A stretch of DNA of 64,000 nucleotides from Chitinophagales bacterium (lineage in GTDB: Bacteria; Bacteroidota; Bacteroidia; Chitinophagales; Chitinophagaceae): contig JAJPKJ010000012.1 in the NCBI GenBank assembly GCA_021323755.1, forward strand, positions 124,001 to 188,000, given 5' to 3'. Below are positions 10,731 through 20,164 of this stretch, in pieces. The position numbers and the translations under genes were made by a program. The notes below the pieces were generated by a model. That model worked only from the letters and a program-made list of their open reading frames with translations. It searched no databases and had not been told where the DNA came from. Positions within the stretch are counted from its first letter, which is position 1. Each line of letters starts with the position of its first letter.

Positions 10731-12821
10731 ATGAGAGATTATAAACGAATACTGGTTACTGCCGCTTTGCCTTATGCAAATGGACCGGTGCATATCGGTC
10801 ACCTGGCGGGTTGTTATCTGCCTGCCGATATTTATGTGCGTTATCAGCGCGCGCAAGAACGTGATATAAAATTTGTTTGCGGAAGTGATGAACATGGTGT
10901 GCCAATCACCATTCGCGCGATGAAAGAAGGAATTACCCCACAACAGGTAGTTGATAAATATCATGCATTAATAAAGGAAAGTTTTGCGCAAATGAATATT
11001 TCGTTTGATATCTATTCGCGCACATCCAATAAAATTCATCACGAAACAGCGTCTGATTTTTTTAAGAAATTATATAATGATGGATTATTTGAAGAAAAAG
11101 AAACTGAACAATTTTATGATGAGCAAGCCAAGACTTTTTTGGCCGATCGGTATATTGTTGGTACTTGCCCGGTTTGTGGTAATCCAAGAGCCTATGGAGA
11201 TCAATGCGAAAATTGCGGTTCTTCATTGAGCCCGGAAATGCTGATCAACCCGCGCAGTGCATTGAGTGATGCTGTTCCGGTAAAAAAGAAAACAAAGCAT
11301 TGGTATTTCCCTTTGCAGGATTATGAAAATTGGTTGAAGGAATGGATTTTGGAAGGACATAAAGAGTGGAAGAATAACGTATATGGTCAGTGCAAAAGCT
11401 GGCTGGATAATGGTTTGCAGCCGCGTGCGATGACGCGCGACAGTAACTGGGGAATAAAGGTTCCACTGCCCGATGCAGAAGGGAAAGTGCTTTACGTATG
11501 GTTTGATGCGCCGATCGGATACATTTCAGCAACAAAAGAATTGACAAATGATTGGGCTGATTATTGGTGCAAAGAAGATACCAAGCTTGTTCATTTTATT
11601 GGTAAGGATAATATTGTTTTTCATTGTATTATTTTCCCCGCGATGTTGAAAGCGCATAAGAATTTTGTCCTGCCTGATAATGTTCCTGCAAATGAGTTTT
11701 TAAACATTGAAGGCGAGAAAGTTTCTACATCACGTAATTGGGCTGTGTGGGTCAATGAATATCTGCAGGATTTTCCCGGATGCGAAGATGTGCTTCGTTA
11801 TGTTCTTTGTTCAAACGCGCCTGAAACAAAAGACAATGATTTTACCTGGAAAGATTTTCAGGAAAAAAATAACAGCGAGCTTGTTTCCATCTTTGGCAAT
11901 TTTGTGAACCGCACATTGGTGATGATGCATAAATTGTGCGCAGGCAAAGTGCCGCCATTGCACACCGATGTTTTGGATGAAGATGATAAATTTATTATCG
12001 ATCAAATAGAAAGTGCAAAAAAGAAAGTTGAAGATAACATTGAGAATTATAAATTCAGGGATGCGCTTTTTGAAGTGATCGATCTGAGCAGAAAAGGGAA
12101 CCAGTATTTACAAAAGAAAGAACCCTGGAAGAAAGTTCCCAGTACCCAATTGCCGGTAACCGGTGATCAGAAATCAATTGATAATTGTCTCCATCTTTGC
12201 TTGCAGCTTACCGCAAATCTTGCTATTCTTATTAATCCTTTCTTGCCTGGTACTGCAAAGAAAATGTTGCACTTAATGAAAGTAGTTGATAAAATGCTGG
12301 AATGGAAAAATGCAGGGAAAATAAAATTGCTAAGTGTTGGATATAGCTTACGTGCCCCGGAATTATTATTCAGAAAAATTGAAAACGAAGAAATCACCGC
12401 ACAGGTTGAAAAATTGAAAAACGGATTGGTTGCCAGTAGCCAGTTGCCAGAAACCGTTAACCCGGAACCGGCAACAATTCAACCACCCAATAAATCAACA
12501 ATCCAATACGACGATTTCGCAAAACTTGATTTGAAAGTCGGAACGATTCTTTCGGCAGCAAAAATTGAAAAGGCTGATAAATTATTGAAGCTTGAAATTG
12601 ATCTTGGATTTGAAAAAAGAATAATCGTTTCGGGGATCGCTCTTCATTTTAAACCGGAAGAAATTATCGGCAAACAGGTTGCTGTTGTTGCCAATCTCGC
12701 TCCGCGAAAAATGCGTGGCATCGAAAGCAATGGAATGATATTAATGGCAGAAGACAGTAATGGGAAATTGCATTTTGTAAATCCTGATTCATTGATTGAG
12801 AATGGTTCTTCAATAACTTAA
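10731..12821 (+). CDS. metG: Methionyl-tRNA synthetase with C-terminal tRNA-binding domain
   Basis: A 696-residue class I aminoacyl-tRNA synthetase that charges tRNA-Met. The Rossmann domain has the HIGH signature as HIGH in [10 protein letters not shown] near residue 20; the KMSKS-type loop is KVSTS in [11 protein letters not shown] zinc-binding knuckle carries CPVCG and CENCG (~140-165). The anticodon-binding helical domain follows, then a linker with Pro/Asn/Thr-rich composition (~570-590), and a C-terminal EMAP/Trbp111-like OB fold (~595-696; [21 protein letters not shown]) that aids tRNA binding and dimerisation. The gene is single, with its own promoter and terminator. Confidence 0.97.
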   Translation: MRDYKRILVTAALPYANGPVHIGHLAGCYLPADIYVRYQRAQERDIKFVCGSDEHGVPITIRAMKEGITPQQVVDKYHALIKESFAQMNISFDIYSRTSNKIHHETASDFFKKLYNDGLFEEKETEQFYDEQAKTFLADRYIVGTCPVCGNPRAYGDQCENCGSSLSPEMLINPRSALSDAVPVKKKTKHWYFPLQDYENWLKEWILEGHKEWKNNVYGQCKSWLDNGLQPRAMTRDSNWGIKVPLPDAEGKVLYVWFDAPIGYISATKELTNDWADYWCKEDTKLVHFIGKDNIVFHCIIFPAMLKAHKNFVLPDNVPANEFLNIEGEKVSTSRNWAVWVNEYLQDFPGCEDVLRYVLCSNAPETKDNDFTWKDFQEKNNSELVSIFGNFVNRTLVMMHKLCAGKVPPLHTDVLDEDDKFIIDQIESAKKKVEDNIENYKFRDALFEVIDLSRKGNQYLQKKEPWKKVPSTQLPVTGDQKSIDNCLHLCLQLTANLAILINPFLPGTAKKMLHLMKVVDKMLEWKNAGKIKLLSVGYSLRAPELLFRKIENEEITAQVEKLKNGLVASSQLPETVNPEPATIQPPNKSTIQYDDFAKLDLKVGTILSAAKIEKADKLLKLEIDLGFEKRIIVSGIALHFKPEEIIGKQVAVVANLAPRKMRGIESNGMILMAEDSNGKLHFVNPDSLIENGSSIT

Positions 12822-12831
12822 TTGCAGATAT

Positions 12832-12856
12832 GTCCTGTTACGCAACGGGACTTTTT
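12832..12856 (+). terminator. Rho-independent terminator of metG
   Basis: An 8-bp stem with one G-U pair, GTCCTGTT (12832-12839) with AACGGGAC (12844-12851), closes a 4-nt loop and is followed by TTTTT. It lies 11 bp after the metG stop codon. Confidence 0.75.
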
Positions 12857-12944
12857 CATTGACTCCAGGCTCAAACACGGTTGTCACAAAATTTTAATTA
12901 ATTTCACGGGTTAATTGGTTGTTTAACTAACTAATTTTATCTAT

Positions 12945-15356
12945 ATGCCAAACCGAATCATTAAAAAAGTTGCTGTGTTGGGAAGCGGTGTGATGGGTTC
13001 AAGAATTGCATGCCACTTTGCAGGAATTGGATTACAGGTACTGCTGTTGGATATTGCCCCCAAAGAATTAAATGATGCAGAAAAAGCAAAAAATTTATCG
13101 CTTGACCATCCGGCAGTGAAAAACAGGATCGTAAACGATGCGCTTGCGTCAACATTAAAATCAAATCCTTCACCGGTTTATACAAAAGATGTCATCAAAA
13201 AAATTTCTACCGGAAATTTTACGGATAACATGAAAGATATTACTTCCTGTGATTGGATCATTGAAGTTGTTATTGAAAGATTGGATATTAAACAATCTGT
13301 TTTTACTGAGGTAGAAAAATACAGAAAACCCGGGACCCTTATCACCTCTAATACTTCTGGCATTCCCATTCATATGATGGCGGAAGGAAGAAGCGACGAT
13401 TTCAAAAAGCATTTTTGCGGGACCCATTTTTTTAACCCGCCCAGATATTTGCGATTGCTGGAAATAATTCCAACTCCGCACACCGATCCTGAAGTAGTTA
13501 ATTTCTTATTGCATTATGGCGATCTCTATCTTGGCAAAACAACCGTACTCTGCAAGGACACGCCTGCATTCATTGCAAACAGAATTGGTGTTTACGGCAT
13601 CATGGCCATTTTTGGACTGGTTGAAAAATTAGAAATGACCATTGATGAAATAGATGCATTAACCGGACCGATAATCGGCCGCCCAAAATCTGCAACATTC
13701 AGGACAGCAGATGTTGTCGGCATAGATACACTCGTAAAAGTGGCAAAAGGGGTCTATGATAATTGTCCAAATGACGAAGCAAGAAAGGCCTTCATCATTC
13801 CATCATGGCTTGAAAAAGTCGTTGCCAATAATTGGCTTGGCGATAAAACAGGACAGGGATTTTTTAAGAAGATGAAAACGCCAAATGCAAAAGGCGAAAA
13901 AGAGATTTTGGTGCTGGATTTGAAAACGCTTGAATATGTCCAAAGAACAAAATCAAAATTTGCAACCGTCGAAACGGCCAAACCAATTGACGATTTAAAG
14001 GCCAGGTTGAAAGTATTGGTAAACGGAACAGACAAAGCAGGAGAGTTTTATAGACATTTTCATTTCGGTCTATTTTCTTATATCTCCAATCGTATCCCCG
14101 AAATAAGCGATGAGATTTATCGTGTTGATGATGCGATGATGGCAGGCTTTGGTTGGGAGATCGGCGCGTTTGAAAGTTGGGATGTTTTAGGAGTGGAGAG
14201 CACAGCAAGAAAAATGAAAGATGGCGGTTATTCCGTAGCGGCCTGGGTTGATGAAATGATTGCAAGCGGAGCCAAATCATTTTATAAGATTGACAATGGA
14301 AAACGGTTATGCTATGATGTTAGCTCTAAATCTTATAAAGAGATCCCGGGTGGTGAAGCATTTATTGTAATGAGGAATTTTGCGAACCAAACAGTTTGGA
14401 AAAACAGTGCTTGCAACTTATATCATTTGGGCGAGGATGTTTTAGGTCTGGAATGGAACACAAAAATGAACAGTATCGGCGGTGAGGTGTTGGAAGCAAT
14501 TCAAAGATCAATTGCCATTGCAGAAGAAAAATATAAAGGATTGGTGATAGCGAATGAAGGCCCCAATTTCAGTGCAGGTGCTAATGTTGGATTAATATTT
14601 ATGCTTGCCATTGAACAGGATTATGACGAACTGGATATGGCAATTCGTCAATTTCAAAACACGATGATGCGCGCCCGATATTCGGCAGTGCCGGTCGTAG
14701 TTGCGCCACACGCCTTAACGCTTGGCGGCGCCTGCGAGTTAAGTTTGCATGCAGATAAAGTTATTCCCGCCGCTGAATCTTATATCGGTTTGGTAGAATT
14801 GGGCATTGGCGTAATTCCTGGTGGAGGCGGCACGAAAGAATTTACGTTGCGCGCTGCAGATGAAATGCACGAAGATGAACCTGAAACCATCACTTTAAAA
14901 AATCGCTTCTTCACCATTGCCACCGCAAAAGTTTCTACCTCGGCATACGATGCGTTTGATCTTGGTATATTGAGGAAAGGAAGAGATTTTGTGAGCATTA
15001 ACCAAGGCAGAAGGATCGCTGAAGCAAAACAAGCGGTGATTGAATTATTTAACGATGGTTACGTCATGCCGATCCCACGTAAAGACGTGAAAGTTCTTGG
15101 CCGTTCTGCACTCGGCGCTTTGTATGCCGGGATCAATGGCATGTGGCGCGGAAATTATGCCACCGATCATGATGTCGTTGTCGCAAAAAAACTGGCTTAT
15201 GTAATGTGTGGAGGAGATTTGAGCGAACCTACATTCGTAAGCGAACAATATATTTTGGATTTGGAAAGAGAAGCTTTTTTAAGTTTGTGTGGCGAAAAGA
15301 AGACTTTAGAAAGAATTCAAAGTGTTCTGAAGACCGGAAGACCGATCCGGAATTAA
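12945..15356 (+). CDS. 3-hydroxyacyl-CoA dehydrogenase / enoyl-CoA hydratase fusion (FadN-like)
   Basis: An 803-residue bifunctional beta-oxidation enzyme. The N-terminal half has a Rossmann NAD site (VAVLGSGVMGSRIACHFAG) and the HADH active-site region (THFFNPPRYLRLLEIIPT), then the HADH C-terminal domains. The C-terminal third is crotonase-like (EGPNFSAGANVGLIF and ELGIGVIPGGGGTKE). This order, dehydrogenase first and hydratase second, is that of FadN rather than E. coli FadB/FadJ, where the hydratase is first. FadN-type genes usually sit with thiolase and acyl-CoA dehydrogenase genes; neither is nearby here. The protein is cytoplasmic. An A/T-rich 123-bp gap precedes it, with no certain promoter. 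Confidence 0.9.
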   Translation: MPNRIIKKVAVLGSGVMGSRIACHFAGIGLQVLLLDIAPKELNDAEKAKNLSLDHPAVKNRIVNDALASTLKSNPSPVYTKDVIKKISTGNFTDNMKDITSCDWIIEVVIERLDIKQSVFTEVEKYRKPGTLITSNTSGIPIHMMAEGRSDDFKKHFCGTHFFNPPRYLRLLEIIPTPHTDPEVVNFLLHYGDLYLGKTTVLCKDTPAFIANRIGVYGIMAIFGLVEKLEMTIDEIDALTGPIIGRPKSATFRTADVVGIDTLVKVAKGVYDNCPNDEARKAFIIPSWLEKVVANNWLGDKTGQGFFKKMKTPNAKGEKEILVLDLKTLEYVQRTKSKFATVETAKPIDDLKARLKVLVNGTDKAGEFYRHFHFGLFSYISNRIPEISDEIYRVDDAMMAGFGWEIGAFESWDVLGVESTARKMKDGGYSVAAWVDEMIASGAKSFYKIDNGKRLCYDVSSKSYKEIPGGEAFIVMRNFANQTVWKNSACNLYHLGEDVLGLEWNTKMNSIGGEVLEAIQRSIAIAEEKYKGLVIANEGPNFSAGANVGLIFMLAIEQDYDELDMAIRQFQNTMMRARYSAVPVVVAPHALTLGGACELSLHADKVIPAAESYIGLVELGIGVIPGGGGTKEFTLRAADEMHEDEPETITLKNRFFTIATAKVSTSAYDAFDLGILRKGRDFVSINQGRRIAEAKQAVIELFNDGYVMPIPRKDVKVLGRSALGALYAGINGMWRGNYATDHDVVVAKKLAYVMCGGDLSEPTFVSEQYILDLEREAFLSLCGEKKTLERIQSVLKTGRPIRN

Positions 15357-15415
15357 ATTTTAACAAATAACAGTTTCAAAAGAAATTGCAAAGCAATATT
15401 TTTATAAAAATTTTT

Positions 15416-16552
15416 ATGAGATATTTTCTAACTACTTGTGCAGTGATCATTATTTTAATTCAGGGCTGCCAGTCGCCAAATTCGCAAAACTCAAAAACCG
15501 CCAATACCGATTCTACTTATACAATAACAGGTAAAATTGCCGGACTCGATTCAGGGTTGGTTTATTTGTTCAATCGCCAATCCGACGCTGAAAAATTGGA
15601 TTCGTCTGTTATTAAGAACGGTACATTTTCATTTACCGGAAAAGCCGATTCGCCGGCGTTTTTTCTTTTGGGAATACTTAATAATGGTCATAAAGAATAT
15701 CGCTTGGGATTTTTTGTACAAAACGGCCAGATTAATATTTCCGGCAAGAAGGATTCTGTAGCCGATGCAGTTATTACGGGATCGGCAACGCAGGATGAAT
15801 ACAAGAGTTTCCTGGCAAGTCGGAAGCCGCTTGATGAAGAAGAGAAGAAATTGGGGAAACTCTATGATAGCCTGCAGACAAAAGGAGATAAGCGCGGCAC
15901 AGATAGTTTGGAAAAAATATTTGATGGCTTCAGCAAAAAGGAAAAAGAATTTGTAAAAGATTATGCAAAAAGTCATCCGTCCTCATTTATTGCAGCATTT
16001 GAGGTTTATCAACAATTTTCTTATAATCCCGATGCTGCCGAATTAGACAGCGTTTATAATGATCTTGCCCTTGGCATTCAAAATTCATACTTCGGGAAGA
16101 AGATTAAAGACGTTTTGGACATTGCGAAGAAAACAGCAGTTGGAAAGACAGCGCCTGAGTTTGCACAAAATGATGCATCCGGCAAACCGGTTTCCCTATC
16201 CTCGTTCAAAGGAAAATATGTGCTGGTTGATTTTTGGGCGAGCTGGTGCGGCCCCTGTCGTGCAGAAAACCCAAATGTGGTGAAGGCATATTCAAAATTT
16301 CATTCCAAAGGATTTGATATTTTAGGTGTTTCACTTGATGAGAAAAAAGACAAATGGGAAGATGCGATAAAAAAAGATAATCTGGTTTGGACCCAGGTTT
16401 CTGACCTGCAGGGATGGAAAAATAGTGTCGCTGCCGAATATGGCGTGCAGGGAATCCCGATGAATTTTTTGGTCGATAAGGACGGAAAGATAATCGGCAA
16501 AGGTTTGCGTGGGGAAGACCTGGAAAAGAAATTGGCAGAAGTGCTGAAATAA
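15416..16552 (+). CDS. TlpA-like thiol:disulfide oxidoreductase lipoprotein with DUF4369-like N-terminal domain
   Basis: A 378-residue protein from ATG 15416; an in-frame TTG 30 bp earlier is less likely because the ATG gives a normal lipoprotein signal (MRYFLTTCAVIIILIQGC, lipobox LIQGC). The N-terminal ~110 residues after the signal resemble the DUF4369 domain seen in many Bacteroidota thioredoxins (YTITGKIAGLDSGLVYLFN). A linker follows, then a C-terminal thioredoxin/AhpC-TSA domain with the active site WASWCGPCR near residue 285. Such proteins act as periplasmic membrane-tethered disulfide reductases. The next gene, a protease, starts one base after its stop codon, indicating translational coupling. 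Confidence 0.9.
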   Translation: MRYFLTTCAVIIILIQGCQSPNSQNSKTANTDSTYTITGKIAGLDSGLVYLFNRQSDAEKLDSSVIKNGTFSFTGKADSPAFFLLGILNNGHKEYRLGFFVQNGQINISGKKDSVADAVITGSATQDEYKSFLASRKPLDEEEKKLGKLYDSLQTKGDKRGTDSLEKIFDGFSKKEKEFVKDYAKSHPSSFIAAFEVYQQFSYNPDAAELDSVYNDLALGIQNSYFGKKIKDVLDIAKKTAVGKTAPEFAQNDASGKPVSLSSFKGKYVLVDFWASWCGPCRAENPNVVKAYSKFHSKGFDILGVSLDEKKDKWEDAIKKDNLVWTQVSDLQGWKNSVAAEYGVQGIPMNFLVDKDGKIIGKGLRGEDLEKKLAEVLK

Positions 16553-16553
16553 A

Positions 16554-17213
16554 ATGGGCGAAGCAGAACTTATCAAACAATCCCACCAACTCGTTATTCA
16601 TTCTGTATTTTATTTTTATGGCGATGCTGCCTCGGAGCAATTGGCGCTGCAAATTGCTGAAGATATCAGTAACCATTGGAACGAACCGAAAGGAAGTATA
16701 CAGTTCAAAAACGATTGGGTTGAAGTAAAATTCAATATTGAAGGCCATTATGAACCAAACCTTCAGCCCGAAACAATTTGGTACAACACAAACCCGAGGA
16801 ATAACTATTTCCGGATCGAGGAATTTTCCGTCAATCACGTATCTTCTGTTGATGGATTGAAATGTAATACCGGATACTTTAAACTTGATAATCTTTTTAA
16901 TAATTCCACCACTGCTGCGCACGAATACGGACATACATTAGGTTTGGATCATCCAAATATTCTTGACATACGCGGTAAAGGACAACCGGGAATCATGTAC
17001 CCGCGCGGAACTATCTGCGATCCACAGTTTCAGTATGATGTCAATGCATTGCCCCTCCAGCCCGGCGGAACACTAAATCCTTTTGCGCGTAAAGTGCTGC
17101 AAAGTGATATCGATGATCTGCGGTTGCATCGTCTTTCCTTTAATAAGAATGGATTAGCTATGATCGGTGATTTTTCGAGCCTTTATCACCAAAAGCATTT
17201 GCCCTCATCATAA
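16554..17213 (+). CDS. Metzincin-type zinc metalloprotease, no export signal
   Basis: A 219-residue protein with the complete metzincin zinc motif HEYGHTLGLDH (His123, Glu124, His127, His133) and a Met-turn candidate, PGIMYPRG (Met148), as in matrixin (M10) peptidases. No signal peptide, propeptide or cysteine switch is visible, so it may be cytoplasmic, unlike most of this clan. The first 120 residues contain a strand pattern that fits a small matrixin-like catalytic domain. It is translationally coupled to the upstream TlpA-like lipoprotein (1-base gap). The catalytic residues are intact; the substrate is unknown. Assignment to M10 rather than another metzincin family is tentative. Confidence 0.75.
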   Translation: MGEAELIKQSHQLVIHSVFYFYGDAASEQLALQIAEDISNHWNEPKGSIQFKNDWVEVKFNIEGHYEPNLQPETIWYNTNPRNNYFRIEEFSVNHVSSVDGLKCNTGYFKLDNLFNNSTTAAHEYGHTLGLDHPNILDIRGKGQPGIMYPRGTICDPQFQYDVNALPLQPGGTLNPFARKVLQSDIDDLRLHRLSFNKNGLAMIGDFSSLYHQKHLPSS

Positions 17214-17239
17214 AAAATATTTTGATGGGGTGGTTTTTT
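17202..17239 (+). terminator. Likely terminator after the metalloprotease gene
   Basis: CCC-T-CATCA (17202-17210, the T bulged) can pair with TGATGGGG (17223-17230) and is followed closely by a run of six T. The stop codon of the protease gene lies in the loop side of the hairpin. Confidence 0.55.
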
Positions 17240-17244
17240 GTATT

Positions 17245-17263
17245 TACTTTGATATTCAAAGTA
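17245..17263. promoter_or_regulatory. Palindromic operator-like site upstream of the ABC transporter pair
   Basis: TACTTTGA-TAT-TCAAAGTA is a perfect inverted repeat with 8-bp arms and a 3-bp centre, about 96 bp before the ABC ATPase start. An overlapping AAAGTACTTT palindrome (17258-17267) extends it. Such symmetry suggests a dimeric repressor site, but no regulator gene lies next to it. Confidence 0.5.
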
Positions 17264-17358
17264 CTTTTTAAAAAATAGTGAGTAATATAATTACAACAAC
17301 GGTATGTACAGAACTAAAATGATGTGTACTTTTATCTTGTTCATCAAAAATTCATTTC

Positions 17359-18255
17359 GTGGAAAATATTTTATCGCTTAGTAACATTACCAAAAATTAC
17401 GGCAAAATTAGAGCCCTTGATGGGGTATCGTTCGAAGTGCCCGGTGGTTCTGTTTTTGGAATTCTTGGGCCAAACGGAAGTGGTAAAACAACTTTGCTCA
17501 GCATCATCCTGAATGTGTTGAGCGCAGATACAGGAAATTATTTATGGTTCGGGAAACCGGGTTCTCCTGAGCAAAGAAAAAAGATCGGCTCATTATTAGA
17601 AACCCCCAATTTCTATCATTATCTCTCAGCGGTAAGTAATTTAAAGATCACGAACAGCATTAGCGGTCGTGGTGACCTAAAGGGCATCGATGATGTGCTT
17701 GAAAAGGTAAAATTATTTGAAAGAAGAAACAGCCGGTTTAGTTCATATAGTTTAGGTATGAAACAGCGGCTTGCCATTGCAGCTGCGTTGCTGGGCGATC
17801 CGCAGGTGTTGTTCTTTGATGAACCAACAAACGGACTCGATCCTGTTGGTATCGCGGAGATACGCGAGCTGATAATCGAGCTTAGTAAAAAAGGGCATAC
17901 CATAATCATGGCGAGCCATTTGTTGGATGAAGTGGAAAAAGTATGTACCCATGTTGCGATATTAAAAAAAGGGACATTGCTTACTACCGGAAATGTAAAT
18001 GATGTGTTGGTTGATGACGATCTCGTGGAAATCAGCGCTGCCAATATTGATGCGCTGCTGACTGCGATCAATAATTATGGCAATGGAATAAAAATCAACC
18101 GCGATGGAAACTTGCTTCAGCTGACTCTTCCGAAGGGCACGGCACAACTGGATGACATTAATAATTATTGTTTCAGCCATGGCATCGTACTGAATCATCT
18201 ATTATTTAAAAAGAAAAGACTGGAAGCGAAATTCTTTGAACTTACCAACAACTAA
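17359..18255 (+). CDS. ABC transporter ATP-binding protein
   Basis: A 298-residue ABC ATPase. The Walker A motif is GPNGSGKTT (~39-47), the signature is SLGMKQR, Walker B is VLFFDEPTNGLDP and the H-loop is ASHLLDE. A C-terminal extension of ~80 residues resembles that of DrrA/CcmA/YhbD-type exporters. Start is GTG at 17359; no ATG is close by. The next gene, 17 bp downstream, is the matching membrane permease, so the two form a two-component exporter. The substrate is unknown; related pairs export antibiotics or lipids. A palindromic operator-like site lies upstream. Confidence 0.93.
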   Translation: MENILSLSNITKNYGKIRALDGVSFEVPGGSVFGILGPNGSGKTTLLSIILNVLSADTGNYLWFGKPGSPEQRKKIGSLLETPNFYHYLSAVSNLKITNSISGRGDLKGIDDVLEKVKLFERRNSRFSSYSLGMKQRLAIAAALLGDPQVLFFDEPTNGLDPVGIAEIRELIIELSKKGHTIIMASHLLDEVEKVCTHVAILKKGTLLTTGNVNDVLVDDDLVEISAANIDALLTAINNYGNGIKINRDGNLLQLTLPKGTAQLDDINNYCFSHGIVLNHLLFKKKRLEAKFFELTNN

Positions 18256-18272
18256 TCTTTAAATTATTTTTC

Positions 18273-19091
18273 ATGTTGACTATTGTACGAACCGAATGGC
18301 TCAAAATAAAAAAATACCCCGCTTTTTGGTGGGTGATGGGAATAACTGCATTTACTTATCCAGGGATAAATTATATGTTCTACCGGATCTACCTTCAGAT
18401 CATCAGCAATGAAAATCGCGCTCATGAATTATTCAAAGCGCTTCTCGGAAATCCATTTGCTTTGCCGGAATCATGGCGAACAGTAGCTTATTTTTCATCA
18501 TTATTCATATTCATTCCGGCAATTGTGATCATCATGCTAATCACTAATGAATTCAGTTATAAAACAAACCGCCAAAATGTTATTGATGGTTGGAGCCGAA
18601 ATGATTTTCTGACGGGCAAAGTGATCGATGTACTCATATTAACATCATTAGTGACGCTGCTTTACACTATTGTTGCAGTAGTTATCGGACTGGCAAACAC
18701 AACAGATACATCAGTTTCAAAATGGAATCTCGCTTATTACATCGGCTTGTTTTTTTTACAAAGTTTTTCGCAATTGTCCCTCGCTTTTATGGTCGGATTG
18801 CTTGTGCGCAGATCATTTATCGCTCTTGCTATTTTTGCTTTTTATTTTATTGTGTTAGAACCGATTGCCGTTAATCTTCTTAAATTCAAATTCGATAGCT
18901 CAATCGGCAGGTTTTTCCCCTTAGAAGTCTCCCATAAACTTTTGCCGCGCCCGGCTTTCTTTGGAAAGTTCGATCAAAAATCTTACCAGGAAGGTTTAGA
19001 TGCAGTAAAATATCATATTGGTTATACGTTGATCTTAATATTATTGACCTGGGCCTTTTGCTTCTGGATCAACAAACGCAGGGATCTTTAA
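18273..19091 (+). CDS. ABC-2 type transporter permease
   Basis: A 272-residue membrane protein with about six hydrophobic helices (the first at ~17-35, the last at ~250-267) and the short N-terminal cytoplasmic element EWLKIKKYPAFWW typical of ABC-2 permeases. It is coded 17 bp after the ATPase and is expected to form a homodimeric channel with it. The ends of this gene and of the convergent epimerase gene are only 3 bp apart. Substrate unknown. Confidence 0.88.
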   Translation: MLTIVRTEWLKIKKYPAFWWVMGITAFTYPGINYMFYRIYLQIISNENRAHELFKALLGNPFALPESWRTVAYFSSLFIFIPAIVIIMLITNEFSYKTNRQNVIDGWSRNDFLTGKVIDVLILTSLVTLLYTIVAVVIGLANTTDTSVSKWNLAYYIGLFFLQSFSQLSLAFMVGLLVRRSFIALAIFAFYFIVLEPIAVNLLKFKFDSSIGRFFPLEVSHKLLPRPAFFGKFDQKSYQEGLDAVKYHIGYTLILILLTWAFCFWINKRRDL

Positions 19092-19094
19092 TCA

Positions 19095-20030
19095 TCAACT
19101 ATCTATTTTCAGTTCTTTTATTGCACTGTCAATTGTCGGAAAAAGAAATTGAAATCCTGATTGCCTGATCTTGTCAGCACTGACAGTTGCGCTTTTCAAA
19201 ACCTCGATACTCATTTCTCCCAATATCATTTTTAAGATAAAGGAAGGGATGTGAATGGGAATAAAAAAATTCCCTTTTATCGCTTTTGCTAATGTTAAGG
19301 TTAATGTTCTATTATTGACCGGATTTGGCCCAACGGCATTATAAGTACCATTTAGGTTTTCATTTTCTATGGCTTGAATATACATCCTGCACAAATCATC
19401 GATGTGTATCCAGCTGATCATCTGATTGCCGCTTCCTAAAATTGCAGCTATTCCGAATCGCAATGGTCTTCTAAATTCTTTCAAAACTCCGCCTTCCCTG
19501 CTTAAAACGATTCCTGTTCTCAATTTTATCAATCGTTTATTCATTACACTTATTGGCTCGATGCTTTCTTCCCAATGCCGGCAGGTCTCTCCCAAAAAAT
19601 CATGATTAGCAGGATTTGTTTCAATAAAGGGTTTCGGAGCTGTTGTAAAAACATCTGCTCCGTACCAGCCTATTGCCGAAGCACTGATTACCGCTTTTAC
19701 TTTATTCGGAATTTCTTTCAATGATTTTACGATCAGCGCACTGCTTTTTGTACGACTTTCGACAATTTCTTTTTTTCTTTTCTCCGTCCACCTTTTTTCC
19801 GCGACGCCGGCGCCGGCAAGATGCACGATATAATCCGCCTGTTGAATAGCTGGTTTATCTATGAATTCATTTTCAATAATCCATTCCCGATATTCTACAC
19901 CTTTATCCTCTTGCGGCTGATTTTTGATCTTCCGCGTTAGCACAATTACTTTATATCCTCTTTCTAAGAGTGCTTTGCTTAATGCTTTTCCGATCAATCC
20001 CGTTCCGCCGGTAATAAGTATGGTTGGCAT
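19095..20030 (-). CDS. TIGR01777-family NAD(P)-dependent epimerase/dehydratase-like protein
   Basis: A 311-residue extended short-chain dehydrogenase-like protein. The Rossmann motif ITGGTGLIGKALSKALL is at ~5-21, and a YxxxK-like catalytic region is replaced by the family pattern SASAIGWYG (~115-123). It matches the TIGR01777/SDR39U1 group (E. coli YfcH, human SDR39U1), which binds NADP but has no well-established reaction. The C-terminal DUF1731-like part (IPIHIPSFILKMILGEMSIEVLKSATVSADKI) is present, so the protein is full length. It is convergent with the ABC permease and divergent from trmD. Confidence 0.88.
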   Translation of the reverse strand: MPTILITGGTGLIGKALSKALLERGYKVIVLTRKIKNQPQEDKGVEYREWIIENEFIDKPAIQQADYIVHLAGAGVAEKRWTEKRKKEIVESRTKSSALIVKSLKEIPNKVKAVISASAIGWYGADVFTTAPKPFIETNPANHDFLGETCRHWEESIEPISVMNKRLIKLRTGIVLSREGGVLKEFRRPLRFGIAAILGSGNQMISWIHIDDLCRMYIQAIENENLNGTYNAVGPNPVNNRTLTLTLAKAIKGNFFIPIHIPSFILKMILGEMSIEVLKSATVSADKIRQSGFQFLFPTIDSAIKELKIDS

Positions 20031-20152
20031 GATTTGTTTATTTGATGCTGAGACCTGAATGGAGAGCGGTGAGATACCTGATTTTTAGCATACCCGATAC
20101 CAGGTTTTTGATACTTACAACCTCACTGCTAACCTTTCCCATTTCACGTTGC

Positions 20153-20160
20153 TATATTTG
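20153..20160 (+). promoter_or_regulatory. Putative -7 element of trmD
   Basis: TATATTTG fits TAnnTTTG and ends 4 bp before the trmD ATG (20165), implying transcription starts at or next to the start codon. No clear -33 TTTG is present at the expected distance, so the promoter is weakly supported. Confidence 0.4.
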
Positions 20161-20164
20161 TGCC

